A stretch of 64,000 nt of DNA from Achromobacter anxifer (GCF_903652925.1 NZ_CAHLAR010000010.1:124001-188000), one strand, 5' to 3'; numbered from the stretch's first letter, positions 26,164 to 36,561 are shown. Made by a program: numbers and translations. Notes: a model not told the origin generated them from the sequence alone.

Positions 26164-27570
26164 TTAGATCGCGGCCAGGCGCTTGAGCACCACCTGCTTG
26201 CCCAAGAGGGCCAGCACGGCGTCGACGGCCGGGGTCTGGGTCTGGCCGGTGACGGCCACGCGCAGCGGAATGGCCAGCTGCGGCATCTTCATGCCGCGGT
26301 CGGCCAGCACCGCCTTGATCAGGGCGGACAGGGCCTCGCGGGTCCAGTCCGTGTCCTGGGCGCGCTGGGCGAAGTCGGCCAGCGCTTCGCGCGCGGCGGC
26401 GGTCAGGTGCTGCTCGGCCAGCTCGGCCGGCGCGCCCTTGAACTCGGCGCAGAACAGCATGGCGCCATCGGCCAGCTGTTCCAGGGTTTCGGCGCGGTCC
26501 TTCAAGAGGCCCATCACGCCCGGCAGGTCGATCTTTTCCGGATGGCCGCCGCGGTTCGCCACGCGCGGCGCGACGCGCTCGGCCAGTTCCGCGTTGTCCA
26601 TCTGCTTGATGTAGTGGGCGTTGACCCAGTTCAGCTTCTTCGGATCCCACTGCGAGGCCGACTTGGACAGGTGCTTGGTGTCGAACCACGACACCAGCTG
26701 GTCGCGCGAGAAGAGTTCGTCGTCGCCGTGGCTCCAGCCCAGGCGCGCCAGGTAGTTGACCATGGCCTCGGGCAGATAGCCCTCGTTGTCGTACTCCATC
26801 ACGTTGACCGCGCCGTGGCGCTTGGACAGCTTTTCGCCGTCCGGGCCCAGAATCATGGGCACGTGGCCGTATTCGGGCAGCGTGGCGCCCAGCGCGCGCA
26901 GGATGTTGATCTGGCGCGGCGTGTTGTTGACGTGGTCATCGCCGCGCAGCACGTGGGTGATGCCCATGTCCCAGTCGTCGACCACGACGCAGAAGTTGTA
27001 GGTGGGCGTGCCGTCCGGGCGCGCGATGATCAGGTCGTCCAGTTCGGTGTTGTCGAAGCTGATCGTGCCTTTGACCATGTCGTTCCACGACGTCGCGCCT
27101 TCCTGCGGGTTCTTGAAGCGCACCACGGGCTTGCGGCCTTCCGGGATGGCCGGCAGGGTCTTGCCGGGTTCGGGGCGCCAGGTGCCGTCATAGCGCGGCT
27201 TGTCGCCGCGGGCGCGGGCGGCTTCGCGCATGGCTTCCACTTCCTCGGGCGAGCTGTAGCAGTGGTAGGCGGTGCCGGCGGCCAGCATTTGCGCGACCAC
27301 TTCGCGGTAGCGGTCCATGCGCTGCATCTGATAGAACGGGCCTTCATCGGGCTGCATGCCCAGCCAGTCCATGCTGTCCAGGATGGCCTGCACCGCTTCC
27401 GGCGTGGAGCGTTCGACGTCAGTGTCTTCGATACGCAGCACGAAGGTGCCTTTGTGATGGCGCGCGAAGGCCCAGGAGAACAGCGCGGTGCGGGCGCCGC
27501 CCAGATGCAGGAAACCCGTGGGCGAGGGCGCGAAACGGGTACGAATGGGGGTAGAGGCGTTGGAAGTCAT
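26164..27570 (-). CDS. gltX: Glutamyl-tRNA synthetase
   Basis: Class I aminoacyl-tRNA synthetase charging tRNA-Glu. The 468 residues show the HIGH-region motif [14 protein letters not shown] at the N-terminus and the KMSKS equivalent KLSKRHG in the middle, followed by the alpha-helical anticodon-binding C-terminal domain. The length is standard. The ATG at 27570 gives the usual short lead to [10 protein letters not shown]; the longer frame to 27600 is rejected. The upstream gap of 120 bases to the divergent gene contains both promoters. Confidence 0.97.
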   Translation of the reverse strand: MTSNASTPIRTRFAPSPTGFLHLGGARTALFSWAFARHHKGTFVLRIEDTDVERSTPEAVQAILDSMDWLGMQPDEGPFYQMQRMDRYREVVAQMLAAGTAYHCYSSPEEVEAMREAARARGDKPRYDGTWRPEPGKTLPAIPEGRKPVVRFKNPQEGATSWNDMVKGTISFDNTELDDLIIARPDGTPTYNFCVVVDDWDMGITHVLRGDDHVNNTPRQINILRALGATLPEYGHVPMILGPDGEKLSKRHGAVNVMEYDNEGYLPEAMVNYLARLGWSHGDDELFSRDQLVSWFDTKHLSKSASQWDPKKLNWVNAHYIKQMDNAELAERVAPRVANRGGHPEKIDLPGVMGLLKDRAETLEQLADGAMLFCAEFKGAPAELAEQHLTAAAREALADFAQRAQDTDWTREALSALIKAVLADRGMKMPQLAIPLRVAVTGQTQTPAVDAVLALLGKQVVLKRLAAI

Positions 27571-27690
27571 AGGTGGCAATGATAGCGGCTGCGGCGCCAC
27601 AAATCGGCGTCAGGCTGGGCCCATGTCAATCGTAGGGCAGGGTTGTCTTGTTACGATGAGGGGTATTTTAGATTAGGGCCTGCTAACACC

Positions 27691-30132
27691 ATGTTGCGAC
27701 ACGCTCTCGCCCCGATGTTCGAGCCCGCCTCGCTGGTGATCGTCGCCGACCGGCCGCTGCCGGCGGCGGCCTCGTTGCCGCCCGCGCTCAAGGGCAAGAC
27801 CACGGTGGTGGCCTGCGAAGTCGGCGCCGCGCCGGACCTGCCCGACACGTTGCAGGGCCTGGCCCAGGGTGAACGGCCTGATCTGGCCCTGGTTTGCGTA
27901 TCGCCGGCGGTCCTGCCGGAAACCCTGCGCCGCCTGTCGCCTCTGGCGCCGCGCTCGGTGATCCTGCTGCCGCACCCATTGCCCGATCCCTACCCGCGCG
28001 GCACGCTGGCGCTGTGCCGCGCCTGGGCCGAGGAAAACCGCTGCGAACTTCTTGGCCCGCGCTCGTTCGGCGCCCAGCGGCCGCACGCCGGCCTGAACCT
28101 GAGCCAGCACCCGGTGCTGGCGCGCGCCGGCCGCGTCGCGTTGCTGGCGCAGTCGCGCTCCATCATGGCGGCGGTCATGGACTGGGCCGAGGACGTGCAC
28201 ATCGGTTTTTCCACCGCCGTGTCGCTGGGCGACGAGGCCGTGGTGGGCCTGTCCAAGGTGCTGGACTACCTGGCCAGCGATCCGCGCACGGACAGCATCG
28301 TGCTCTATCTGGAAGACGTGGGTCCGGCCCGCGAATTCATGAGCACCCTGCGCGCCGCGGCCTCGATCAAGCCCGTGATCGTGTTGAAGGCCGGCCGCGC
28401 GGACACCGACAGCGCCGACGCCATCTTCGACGCCGCCCTGCGCCGCGCCGGCGCGGTGCGCGTGCGCTACTTCGTGCAGCTGTTCTCCGCCGTGAAGGTG
28501 CTGGGCTACACGCGGCGGCCCAAGGGCCGGCGCGTGGCGCTGATCTCCAACGGCAGCGGGCCCCCACAGCTGGCCATGGACCTGATCGGCCCAGACGCCG
28601 CCGTGCTGCGCGCGGAACTCGCGCCCGCGACCCAGCGCGCCCTGCTGGCCATGCTGGAGCCCGACGCGGCCACCGCCAACCCCGTCATCACCTTCACGCC
28701 GCTGACCCCGGAACGCATCCGCGCCATCCTGGACGTGGTGCTGGACGACGCCGGCGTGGACGGCGTGCTTGTGCTGCTTGCGCCCGATGCGCTGGCCGAT
28801 ATGCCGGCGGTGGCGCGCGAGCTGGCGCAGATCGCGCCCAAGGCGAAGAAGCCGGTGGTGACCTGTTTCATGGGCGACGCCGGCATGCGGCCGCTGCGGC
28901 GCATGCTGGACGACGCCGGCACCTCGGCGTTCCGCACGCCCGAGTCGGCCGCTGACGCCTTCGGCGTGCTGGCCACCCATCACTACAACCAGCAGTTGCT
29001 GCTGCAAACCCAGCCGCCGGAACCGGCCGGCCACGTGCCCGACCTGGCGGCCGCGCGGGAGATCCTGGCGCGCGTGCGCGCCGAATGTCGGCGCGAACTC
29101 AATACTTCTGAAATCCGCAGCCTGCTGGCCCTGTTCTACGTGCCGCTGCGCGACACGCCGATGGAAGTGGCTGCCGCCGAGCCGGAATCCCGTCCCATGG
29201 CGATCCGGGTGCGGCGCGACCCGCAGTTCGGCCCGGTGATCCGCTTCGGCGCCGGCGGCCCGGATGCGGTGCTGTCCCAGTCCGACCGCGGCATGGACCT
29301 GCCGCCGCTCAATGGCTTCCTGGCCCGCCAGCTGATCGAACGCAGCCGGCTGTGGCGCCGGGTGCTGGCGCCGCGCATCGGCCACATGGCCGCCGAGGCT
29401 TTGCAGCAGGCGCTGGTGCAGGTGTCCGAGCTGGTGTCGGAACTCCCCGACATCGAATCGCTGGACATCGATCCGCTGTACGCCGGCGAGACCCATTTGC
29501 GGGCCGGCGGACTGCGCATGACGCTGACCGAGAAGCCGGGCTGCGAATCGCCGCAGACCGCGGGCTATCCGCACATGGCGATCCACCCGTATCCGGCGCG
29601 GCTGGTGCAGGTGCGCCGCTTCGCGGACGGCATACCCTGGGTGCTGCGTCCCATCCGCCCCGAGGACGCCGAGCCGCTGCAGGAATTCATCCGCGGCCTG
29701 TCGGAGCGTTCGCGCTACATGCGCTTCGTGTCCATGATGCGCGAGCTCACGCCGCGCATGGTGTCGCGCTACACGCAGGTGGACTATCACCGCGAGCTGG
29801 CCCTGGTGGCCGCCACGCAGGTGCCGAACCCGGCCAACCGCGGCCATCCGCGGGAGGTGCTGGTGGGCTTCGCGCACTACCTGCGCAACCCGGACGGCCG
29901 GGGGGCGGAGTACGCCCTGGTGATCGGCGACGACTGGCAGCGGCGCGGCCTGGGCCGCCAGCTGATGACGGCGCTGATCGACGCGGCGCGCGAGCAGGGG
30001 CTGGAATACATCGACGGCCTGGTGCTGTCGACCAACCGGCCCATGCTGGCGCTGATGACCAGCCTGGGCTTCACCAACGACGCGGATCCGGAAGACCCGA
30101 CGATGCGCCGGGTCTGGCTGGACCTGGCCTGA
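27691..30132 (+). CDS. Acyl-CoA synthetase (NDP-forming)-like protein with C-terminal GNAT domain (Pat-like)
   Basis: An 813-residue protein resembling the Pat/YfiQ protein lysine acetyltransferases. The N-terminal CoA-binding and succinyl-CoA-ligase-like domains (about 1-460) are followed by a reduced ATP-grasp-like region (about 470-620) and a GNAT domain (about 645-810) with the acetyl-CoA loop RRGLGRQLM and the late SLGFTND segment. Pat enzymes acetylate and inactivate acetyl-CoA synthetase and other proteins; the synthetase part is usually non-catalytic and may sense ligands. E. coli PatZ has about 886 residues, so this is slightly short. The start at 27691 is the first good ATG; 27715 is an alternative. 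Confidence 0.85.
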   Translation: MLRHALAPMFEPASLVIVADRPLPAAASLPPALKGKTTVVACEVGAAPDLPDTLQGLAQGERPDLALVCVSPAVLPETLRRLSPLAPRSVILLPHPLPDPYPRGTLALCRAWAEENRCELLGPRSFGAQRPHAGLNLSQHPVLARAGRVALLAQSRSIMAAVMDWAEDVHIGFSTAVSLGDEAVVGLSKVLDYLASDPRTDSIVLYLEDVGPAREFMSTLRAAASIKPVIVLKAGRADTDSADAIFDAALRRAGAVRVRYFVQLFSAVKVLGYTRRPKGRRVALISNGSGPPQLAMDLIGPDAAVLRAELAPATQRALLAMLEPDAATANPVITFTPLTPERIRAILDVVLDDAGVDGVLVLLAPDALADMPAVARELAQIAPKAKKPVVTCFMGDAGMRPLRRMLDDAGTSAFRTPESAADAFGVLATHHYNQQLLLQTQPPEPAGHVPDLAAAREILARVRAECRRELNTSEIRSLLALFYVPLRDTPMEVAAAEPESRPMAIRVRRDPQFGPVIRFGAGGPDAVLSQSDRGMDLPPLNGFLARQLIERSRLWRRVLAPRIGHMAAEALQQALVQVSELVSELPDIESLDIDPLYAGETHLRAGGLRMTLTEKPGCESPQTAGYPHMAIHPYPARLVQVRRFADGIPWVLRPIRPEDAEPLQEFIRGLSERSRYMRFVSMMRELTPRMVSRYTQVDYHRELALVAATQVPNPANRGHPREVLVGFAHYLRNPDGRGAEYALVIGDDWQRRGLGRQLMTALIDAAREQGLEYIDGLVLSTNRPMLALMTSLGFTNDADPEDPTMRRVWLDLA

Positions 30133-30176
30133 TATCCCGGCCGGGCGGTCTTTCCCCGGCCTGATATCCCAGCCGT

Positions 30177-30869
30177 TCAGGGGGTCTTCCTGGCCGCCTG
30201 CGCGGGCTTCAGCCGCGCAATCGATTCATCCACCGACAGCACGTCGCCGAAGAACAGCATCCAGCCGTGCAGCGCGTGCTCGTGCTCGGCCGGGGTGACC
30301 GCGGCCAGCGCGTCGTCCACCATGATCGTGCGGAAGTCCCGCATCATCGCGTCGCGCGCGGTCGATTCGCAGCATACGTTGGTGACCGTGCCGGCGATCA
30401 GCAGCGTGTCCACGCCGCGTCCGCGCAACAGCGGCTCCAGTTCCGAGGAACCCGGCGCCATCGCGCTGTAGAAGCGCTTGGTCACGCGCAGGTCGCTGTC
30501 GTGCGCATGCAGGTCCGGGTGCAGCGCGTAGCCCGGGGCATCGCGGCGCAGCGTTTCCAGGCGCCGGGCGCTGCGTTCCGGCGTCAGCATCACGCCGTGG
30601 TGGTGCGACCAGAACGAGTCGGCGTTGTCGGACGCGGTCTGCACCCAGACGATGGCGCCGCCGGCGGCGCGCACCGCGTCGCACAGGCGGTTGATGGGCG
30701 CGATGATCTCGCGCGCCGGCGCGCATTCGCCTTGGTAGCCGGGCAGCGTGAAGTACTGCTGCATGTCCACCACCACCACCGCAAGGCGCGCGGCGGGCAG
30801 TTCGTCATAGGGGTGCAGGCGGCCCTGGCGGGCGATCACGCGGTCCTGCACCCATTGCGGGAATTCCAT
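30177..30869 (-). CDS. Cysteine hydrolase of the isochorismatase family
   Basis: A 230-residue amidase/hydrolase. The catalytic triad is visible as Asp35 (VVVVDMQ), Lys131 (RVTKRFYSA) and Cys166 (GTVTNVCCES). The family includes RutB, N-carbamoylsarcosine amidohydrolase, biuret hydrolase and nicotinamidase. It is the last gene of a four-gene unit with an ABC importer (10-base gap), so it probably hydrolyses the imported nitrogen compound, such as a ureido acid. AAGGAA precedes the ATG. Confidence 0.88.
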   Translation of the reverse strand: MEFPQWVQDRVIARQGRLHPYDELPAARLAVVVVDMQQYFTLPGYQGECAPAREIIAPINRLCDAVRAAGGAIVWVQTASDNADSFWSHHHGVMLTPERSARRLETLRRDAPGYALHPDLHAHDSDLRVTKRFYSAMAPGSSELEPLLRGRGVDTLLIAGTVTNVCCESTARDAMMRDFRTIMVDDALAAVTPAEHEHALHGWMLFFGDVLSVDESIARLKPAQAARKTP

Positions 30870-30878
30870 GGCGGTTCC

Positions 30879-31715
30879 TTATCCGTAGCGCCGCGCGATG
30901 GCGGCTTCGATGCGGTAGACGATGAGGTACATCACGCTGGAGATCAGGGCCAGGATGGCGATGGCGGTCATGACGATGTTCAGCTTGAACACCTGGCTGC
31001 CGTTCATGATGAGAAAGCCCAGGCCGGAATCCGCCGACTGGAACTCGCCCACGATCACCCCCACCAGCGCCAGGCCGATGTTCATCTTCACGGCCGCGAT
31101 CAGCGTGGGCACGCTGCCTGGCAGCACCACCTTGGTCAGCACCTGCCACCGGCTGGCGCCGAAGGTGTGGGCCAGCTTCACCTTGTTCAGGTCTATGCCG
31201 CGAAAGCCGGCGTAGACCACCATGATGGTCACGAACACGGCGATGGCCACGGCCATGCCGTACACCGCGTAGTCCGACCCCAGCCACAGGTAGAAGATCG
31301 GCACGAAGGCGATCTTCGGCATGGCGTTGGCCACCACCAGGAAGGGATCCAGCACCTTGTAGAGGAAATCGGACCACCACAGCGCGGCGGCCACCACGAT
31401 GCCGATCGCCATGCTCAGGCCGAAGCCCACCAGGGTGGCGCTCAGCGTGGTCATGATGTGCTTGCCCAGGTTGCCGTTGTTCCAGAGTTCGACGAACGTC
31501 GGCCACAGCGCGCTGGGATAGCTGGTCAGCAGCGGGTTGAGGACGTGCATGCGCGGCAGGATTTCCCAGGCGCACAGGAACACGGCCAGCAGCAGCGCCT
31601 GCGCGATGCGGATGTGCCTGCGGCGGGCGCGGTCGCGCCGCAGGTAGTTCAGGTACTTCTCGCTGGGCGCGCGCACGGCGCGCAGCGGAACGGTGTTGGC
31701 GACGGGCGCGTTCAT
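30879..31715 (-). CDS. ABC transporter permease (SsuC/TauC type)
   Basis: A 278-residue inner membrane permease with about six spans and the EAA-type coupling loop around GASRWQVLTKVVLPGSVP. It pairs with the ATPase three bases upstream and the NMT1/Thi5-like binding protein to make an importer of the nitrate/sulfonate/taurine/pyrimidine-precursor class. Confidence 0.93.
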   Translation of the reverse strand: MNAPVANTVPLRAVRAPSEKYLNYLRRDRARRRHIRIAQALLLAVFLCAWEILPRMHVLNPLLTSYPSALWPTFVELWNNGNLGKHIMTTLSATLVGFGLSMAIGIVVAAALWWSDFLYKVLDPFLVVANAMPKIAFVPIFYLWLGSDYAVYGMAVAIAVFVTIMVVYAGFRGIDLNKVKLAHTFGASRWQVLTKVVLPGSVPTLIAAVKMNIGLALVGVIVGEFQSADSGLGFLIMNGSQVFKLNIVMTAIAILALISSVMYLIVYRIEAAIARRYG

Positions 31716-31718
31716 GGG

Positions 31719-32537
31719 TCAACCCTCCACGTGGACATCGAGCTCGTCCCACAGCTGTTTGAAGTAGGCATTGAATTCCGGCCGCGAGCGCGCCTGGAAC
31801 GGCGTCGGCCGGGCCTGGCCGTCGCCGTAGTGGATGCGGTACTGGCTCTTCAGGCGGCCGGGGCGGCGCGACAGCACGATCACGCGGTCCGTCATGGCGA
31901 TGGCTTCGCCGATGTCGTGCGTGACCAGCACCACGGTCTTGCCTTCGCGCCGCAGGATGTCCACGACTTCATCGGAGATCGCCAGCCGGGTCTGCGAATC
32001 CAGCGCGGAGAAGGGTTCGTCCAGCAGTATCACGTCCGGTTCGGTGACCAGGGTGCGGGCCAGCGCGGCGCGTTGCCGCATGCCGCCCGACAGCTGGCGC
32101 GGCGTATGCGACAGGAAGGCGCCCAGGCCGCATTTCTCCAGCAGGTGAACGGCGCGCGCCTCGCTGCGCGCGTCGCGCCGGCCCTGGATCTCCGCGCCCA
32201 GCATCACGTTGTCCAGGATGGTGCGCCACTCGAAGAGGTAATCCTGCTGCAGCATGTAGCCGATGCGCGGATTGGGCTTGGTCACGGCCTGGCCGTCTAT
32301 CATCACGGCGCCCGAGGTGGGCGGGATCAGGCCGGCGATCAGCGACAGCAGCGTGCTCTTGCCGCAGCCGCTCTGTCCGATCAGGCTGACGAATTCGCCC
32401 GCCGCCAGCGTGAACGACACGTTGGACAGCGCCTCGGTCTCGCCTTCCTGCGTGAAATAGGAAAGACAGACCTCGCGCAGCTCGATCTTCGCCGTGGCCG
32501 CTTCCGGCTTCAGGTTGTGGACGACGGCGCCCATCAT
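31719..32537 (-). CDS. ABC transporter ATPase (SsuB/TauB type)
   Basis: A 272-residue nucleotide-binding subunit: Walker [10 protein letters not shown], signature [13 protein letters not shown], Walker [14 protein letters not shown]-loop [10 protein letters not shown]. The ATG at 32537 (or 32534) overlaps the binding-protein stop, giving translational coupling. It should energise the neighbouring permease. Confidence 0.95.
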   Translation of the reverse strand: MMGAVVHNLKPEAATAKIELREVCLSYFTQEGETEALSNVSFTLAAGEFVSLIGQSGCGKSTLLSLIAGLIPPTSGAVMIDGQAVTKPNPRIGYMLQQDYLFEWRTILDNVMLGAEIQGRRDARSEARAVHLLEKCGLGAFLSHTPRQLSGGMRQRAALARTLVTEPDVILLDEPFSALDSQTRLAISDEVVDILRREGKTVVLVTHDIGEAIAMTDRVIVLSRRPGRLKSQYRIHYGDGQARPTPFQARSRPEFNAYFKQLWDELDVHVEG

Positions 32538-33538
32538 TGGGCCTTCTTGGCGAAGTCGGTCACCACCACGTCCTCGTACTTGACGCGGGCGTTGTCCTTC
32601 ATGACCGCGCTGGCGATCAGCATGTCCTGCAGCTGGTTCATGGCTTCCGCCGTCACCAACGGCGTGGCCTTCCAGATCTGGTACTTCTTGTAGCGCTCGA
32701 TGGCCTCGGTCACCGCGGCCTGGTCCATGCCGGGGAAGTAGCTCATGATCTGCGGCGTCAGCGTGGCCGCGGGCGTGTCCTTCACGTACTTCTCGGCGCG
32801 CGCCACCACGTCGGTCCAGGCCTGGATGACCTTGGGGTTGTCGCGGATGTACTTGTCGGTGGCGGTGAACACCGTGTAGTCCACCTGGCCGACTTCGTGG
32901 CCGACCGAGGCGACGATGTAGCCCTTGCCGTTGCGCACCAGCTCGCCGGCCTCGGGCTCAAGAAAGATGCCGTATTCGCCCTGGCCGGCCATCCAGGCGC
33001 CCGCGCGCGCCGGAATGCCGATGTTGTTCAGCAGCTTGACGTCCTTCTGCGGATCCACGCCATGCTTGCGCAGCGCGGTCTCCAGGAACACGATGGGATT
33101 GGACCCGGGCCGGAAGCCTATGACTTCCTTGCCCTTGAGCATGGACCAGTCGAATTTCTCCACCGGCTTGCGGGCCAGCAGGAAGAAACCGTCGGTGGCG
33201 GTCAGGCCGGCGAAGATCTTGGGCTTGACCGGGGATTCGCTGTTGTGGACGTAGATGGACGCCTCGGGGCCGATCAGCACGATGTCGGCGCTGCCGGACA
33301 GCAGGGCGGTCATGCCCTTGTCCGTGCCCTGCGAAGTCTTCATGGACACGTCCAGTCCGGCGTCCTTGAAGTAGCCCTGCGACAGGGCCACGTACTTGGG
33401 CACGTACAGAATGGACCGCACCACTTCTTCGTAGCGGACCTTCACGGGGGGATTGAGGGCTTCGGCCTGGGCGGCCAGGGGGGCGAACAGCGCGAACAGC
33501 GCCGCAGCCGCCAGACGGGGCGATGGCAAGGATTTCAC
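32534..33538 (-). CDS. NMT1/Thi5-like ABC substrate-binding protein, GTG start
   Basis: A 334-residue periplasmic binding protein. A Sec signal peptide (cleavage after AAQA, residue 24) is followed by the SsuA/Thi5-type opening VRYEEVVRSILYVPKYVALS and the GSADIVLIGPEAS motif. The start is GTG at 33538 with CAGGAGA eight bases upstream; longer frames lack a signal peptide at their start. It is the first gene of the importer/hydrolase unit. The ligand is unknown; small nitrogen- or sulfur-containing compounds are typical. Confidence 0.9.
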   Translation of the reverse strand: MKSLPSPRLAAAALFALFAPLAAQAEALNPPVKVRYEEVVRSILYVPKYVALSQGYFKDAGLDVSMKTSQGTDKGMTALLSGSADIVLIGPEASIYVHNSESPVKPKIFAGLTATDGFFLLARKPVEKFDWSMLKGKEVIGFRPGSNPIVFLETALRKHGVDPQKDVKLLNNIGIPARAGAWMAGQGEYGIFLEPEAGELVRNGKGYIVASVGHEVGQVDYTVFTATDKYIRDNPKVIQAWTDVVARAEKYVKDTPAATLTPQIMSYFPGMDQAAVTEAIERYKKYQIWKATPLVTAEAMNQLQDMLIASAVMKDNARVKYEDVVVTDFAKKAQ

Positions 33539-33850
33539 GGGACTTTCTCCTGCGTCTTGAATGCCACGCCGAAACCCGGCGCAACACGGCCAATGGGATG
33601 GATCGACTCGACTGCAACAACAGGGAAGCCCGAACTGGTGGCCCGGGCCGACAAGGCTTGGATCGAATACTATATTCAACTGAAAAGAGCGACAAGCTTT
33701 TTGCAGTTGGCGTTTTTCTCTATGGACGAGCGCAGATCAGCCCGGGAAAATTTCGGACTGGAATACCAGTTGGTATACAAAATGAGTTTTGCAGGCCGTC
33801 TGGACCTGCTCAGCCAAGCAGCCGCGCAGGACGCGCGGCCGTGACGGATC
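33539..33850 (-). promoter_or_regulatory. 312-base region upstream of the ABC/hydrolase operon
   Basis: No convincing gene. It carries the operon promoter and the 3' flank of the carboxylesterase gene. It contains the inverted repeat AATACCA-GT-TGGTATA (33762-33777), running into TGGTATACAA, which resembles operators of GntR/FadR-type regulators; no such regulator gene is in the window. AT content rises around 33670-33785. Confidence 0.45.
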
Positions 33851-34528
33851 CTAGACCAGGACCGTGCTCAGGAACTTCGAGATATCGGCCACTTCCTCGG
33901 CGCAGACCGAGTGCGGCATGGGATAGGTGTGCCACTGCACGTCGTAGCCCAGCCGCTGCAGCTCGGCCAGCGAGGCCTGGGCGCGCGGCAGCGACACCAC
34001 CGGGTCGTACTGGCCGTGGGCCAGGAAGATCGGCGTGTGCTGGTTGGCGCTGCTGCGCTCGGCCTCGGCCGTATCCAGCAGCGGCAGGTAGCCCGACAGG
34101 CCCATCATGCCCGCCAGCTTTTCCGGCAGGCGGATGCCGGTGTGCAGGGTCATGGCGCAGCCTTGCGAAAAGCCGGCCAGCACGATGTTCGAGGTCGGGA
34201 TGCCGCGGGCGTTCTCGCGCGCTATCAGCTTGTGGATCTCGGCTTCCGAGGCGCGGATACCGTGGCCGTCCTCGACGCGCACCAGGTCCATGACCAGGAT
34301 GTCGTACCAGGAGCGCATCGCCATGCCGTTATTGATCGTCACGCGTTGCACCGGCGCGTTCGGGAAGACGAAGCGCACCGATACGCCTGCGGGCAGGTCC
34401 AGCTCCGGCACGATGGGTGCGAAGTCGTTGCCGTCGGCGCCCAGGCCATGCAGCCAGATCACGGCGTGCGTGGGATTGGGGGCGGTTTCGATCTCGATGC
34501 AATCGAGCAGGTGGGTCGGTGCGTTCAT
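33851..34528 (-). CDS. Carboxylesterase/phospholipase (alpha/beta-hydrolase)
   Basis: A 225-residue esterase of the carboxylesterase/acyl-protein-thioesterase-like family. WLHGLGADGNDF supplies the oxyanion region, GFSQG sets Ser121 as nucleophile, and LAHGQYDPVV and the late PHSV supply the Asp and His. Cytoplasmic, no signal peptide. Pseudomonas relatives hydrolyse short-chain esters. It is 19 bases downstream of darP on the same strand. Confidence 0.93.
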   Translation of the reverse strand: MNAPTHLLDCIEIETAPNPTHAVIWLHGLGADGNDFAPIVPELDLPAGVSVRFVFPNAPVQRVTINNGMAMRSWYDILVMDLVRVEDGHGIRASEAEIHKLIARENARGIPTSNIVLAGFSQGCAMTLHTGIRLPEKLAGMMGLSGYLPLLDTAEAERSSANQHTPIFLAHGQYDPVVSLPRAQASLAELQRLGYDVQWHTYPMPHSVCAEEVADISKFLSTVLV

Positions 34529-34547
34529 GGACGGCGGGCAGTAGCAA

Positions 34548-35099
34548 TCAGAGGGTGAGGGTCTTCAGGGCCTGGAACAGCGCGCGGTAGTGCTTCTTCT
34601 GCGGTTCCTGGCCCTGCAGCAGGGCGGCGTTTGCCAGCTTTTCCTTGCGGGCGGCGCGGATCAGCGCGCGCAGCTGCTGGACGTCGGCCTGCGGATTGCT
34701 GTTGAGCAGCTTGGTCAGGGCCTCGTCGTCGTCGAGCAGGCGGTCGCGCAGCGTTTCCAGCCGGTGCATGGCGGCCGTTTCCTCGCGTGAACCGTTCTCC
34801 CAGATGTCGAGCTGGGCGCGGATCTCGTCGGCCGGCGCGTCGCGCATCAGCTTGCCCACGAAGTGAACCTGGCGCCGCTTGCCCTCGCGCCCGGTGGTGC
34901 GCTGCGCGGTGCGGATCGCTTCATAGAGACGCTCGGCCAGCGGCAATTGCTTCAGGCGTTCGGGGGACAGTTCGATCAGCTGCTTGCCCAGGTCCAGCAG
35001 GGCGTGCATTTCGCGCTTGACCTGGGACTTGCTGGGACGGTCGTAGCCGTTCTCGTCGTAGCCGTCGTCGACGGGTTCTTCTTCAGTATGGGAATTCAT
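34548..35099 (-). CDS. darP: Ribosome biogenesis factor DarP (YjgA/DUF615)
   Basis: A 183-residue DUF615 protein. An acidic N-terminus is followed by the family opening [20 protein letters not shown] and the [11 protein letters not shown] segment. E. coli DarP (YjgA) associates with late 50S precursors and aids peptidyl-transferase-centre assembly. It is divergent from pmbA, an arrangement (yjgA next to pmbA) found in many proteobacteria. Confidence 0.94.
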   Translation of the reverse strand: MNSHTEEEPVDDGYDENGYDRPSKSQVKREMHALLDLGKQLIELSPERLKQLPLAERLYEAIRTAQRTTGREGKRRQVHFVGKLMRDAPADEIRAQLDIWENGSREETAAMHRLETLRDRLLDDDEALTKLLNSNPQADVQQLRALIRAARKEKLANAALLQGQEPQKKHYRALFQALKTLTL

Positions 35100-35157
35100 G
35101 GAAAACTGCGCAATGACAGACTTGGCTATGATAACCGTCTCTGCAAATTGGACTGCA

Positions 35158-36522
35158 ATGGTTAAATCCTCCTCATCCTTGCCGCTGGCGGCGAATCACG
35201 CGCGTTTTTCCGAACTCGTCGAACAAACCCTCGCCTACGCGCGCCAGATCGGCGCCTCCGACGCCGCGGCGGAAGTCTCGGAAAGCCTGGGCCTGTCGGT
35301 CTCCGTACGCAAGAACGACATCGAAACCGTCGAGCAGACCCGCGATCGCTCGCTGGACCTGACGGTCTACGCCGGCCAGAGCCGCGGCTCCGCTTCCACC
35401 TCCGACTTTTCCGAAGCGGCGCTGCGCCAGACGGTCGAAGCCGCCTGGCACATCGCCCGCCACACCGCCGCCGACCCGGCCGCCGGCCTGCCCGACGCCG
35501 ACCAGCTGGCCACCGAATTCCCGGACCTGGACCTTCACCATGCCTGGGGCGTGTCCACCGAAGAGGCCGCCGATCTGGCGCTGCGCGCCGAGCGCGCGGC
35601 CCGCGAGGTCGATCCGCGCATCACCAATACCGATGGCGCTACCGTGGGCACCTACGAAGGCCAATTCGTGATGGGCAACACCCGCGGCTTCCTGGGCGGC
35701 TATCCCTATTCGCGCCATAGCCTGTCGGTCGCGCCCATCGCGGGCCGCGGCAACGGCATGCAGCGCGACTACTGGTACACCTCCGAACGCGATCCGGCCA
35801 AGCTGGCCTCGCCCGAAGCCGTCGGCCGCTACGCCGCCGAACGCACGCTGTCGCGCCTGTCGGCCCGCCGCATCCGCACCGGCAAGTTTCCCGTTCTGTT
35901 CGAAGCGCCGCTGGCGCTGGGATTGGTGGGCGCCTTGACGCAGGCCGCCAACGGCGGCGCGCTGTACCGCAAGGCCAGCTTCCTGCTGGACTCGCTGGGC
36001 AAGCCCATCTTCCCGGACCACATCAATCTCACCGAAGACCCGCACGTCCGCGGCGCCATGGGCAGCTCGCCCTTCGACGACGAAGGCGTGCGCACGCGGC
36101 GCCGCAACGTGGTGTCGGCCGGGGTGCTGGAAGGTTATTTCCTGTCGTCCTACACCGCCCGCAAGCTGGGCATGACGACCACCGGCAACGCCGGCGGCTC
36201 GCATAACCTGGTGTTCAGCTCCACCCAGACCCGCCGCGGCGACAACTTCGAAGCCATGCTCAAGAAGATGGGCACGGGCTTTCTGGTCACCGAACTGATC
36301 GGCCAGGGCGTCAACTACGTCACCGGCGATTACTCGCGCGGCGCGTTCGGCTACTGGGTGGAAAACGGCCAGATCCAGCACGCGGTGCAGGAAATCACCA
36401 TCGCCGGCAATCTGGCTGACATGTTCAAGCAGATCGTCGCGATCGGCGCCGACGCCATCTCGCGCGGCACCAAGACCACCGGTTCGATCCTGATCGAGCA
36501 GATGGCCATCGCCGGAACCTGA
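35158..36522 (+). CDS. pmbA: TldE/PmbA metalloprotease component
   Basis: A 454-residue member of the TldD/TldE family. TldD and TldE form a heterodimeric peptidase that matures peptides such as microcin B17 and degrades unfolded peptides; TldE lacks the zinc site. Family features are the N-terminal [16 protein letters not shown] segment and the C-terminal [12 protein letters not shown] and [19 protein letters not shown] motifs. TldD is not in this window. ATG 35158 gives a length close to E. coli PmbA (450); in-frame ATGs at 35098 and 35113 are alternatives overlapping the divergent gene's leader. Confidence 0.95.
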   Translation: MVKSSSSLPLAANHARFSELVEQTLAYARQIGASDAAAEVSESLGLSVSVRKNDIETVEQTRDRSLDLTVYAGQSRGSASTSDFSEAALRQTVEAAWHIARHTAADPAAGLPDADQLATEFPDLDLHHAWGVSTEEAADLALRAERAAREVDPRITNTDGATVGTYEGQFVMGNTRGFLGGYPYSRHSLSVAPIAGRGNGMQRDYWYTSERDPAKLASPEAVGRYAAERTLSRLSARRIRTGKFPVLFEAPLALGLVGALTQAANGGALYRKASFLLDSLGKPIFPDHINLTEDPHVRGAMGSSPFDDEGVRTRRRNVVSAGVLEGYFLSSYTARKLGMTTTGNAGGSHNLVFSSTQTRRGDNFEAMLKKMGTGFLVTELIGQGVNYVTGDYSRGAFGYWVENGQIQHAVQEITIAGNLADMFKQIVAIGADAISRGTKTTGSILIEQMAIAGT

Positions 36523-36561
36523 CGTTCCGGCGCGGCGGCCGTGCCATGCGCCACGGCCGCC
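36511..36561 (+). other. Two adjacent hairpins at the pmbA end
   Basis: An 8-bp stem GCCGGAAC/GTTCCGGC (36511-36531) encloses the pmbA stop codon and is followed by a 10-bp stem GGCGGCCGTG/CACGGCCGCC (36534-36561). No T run follows; likely transcript-end structures. Confidence 0.5.
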
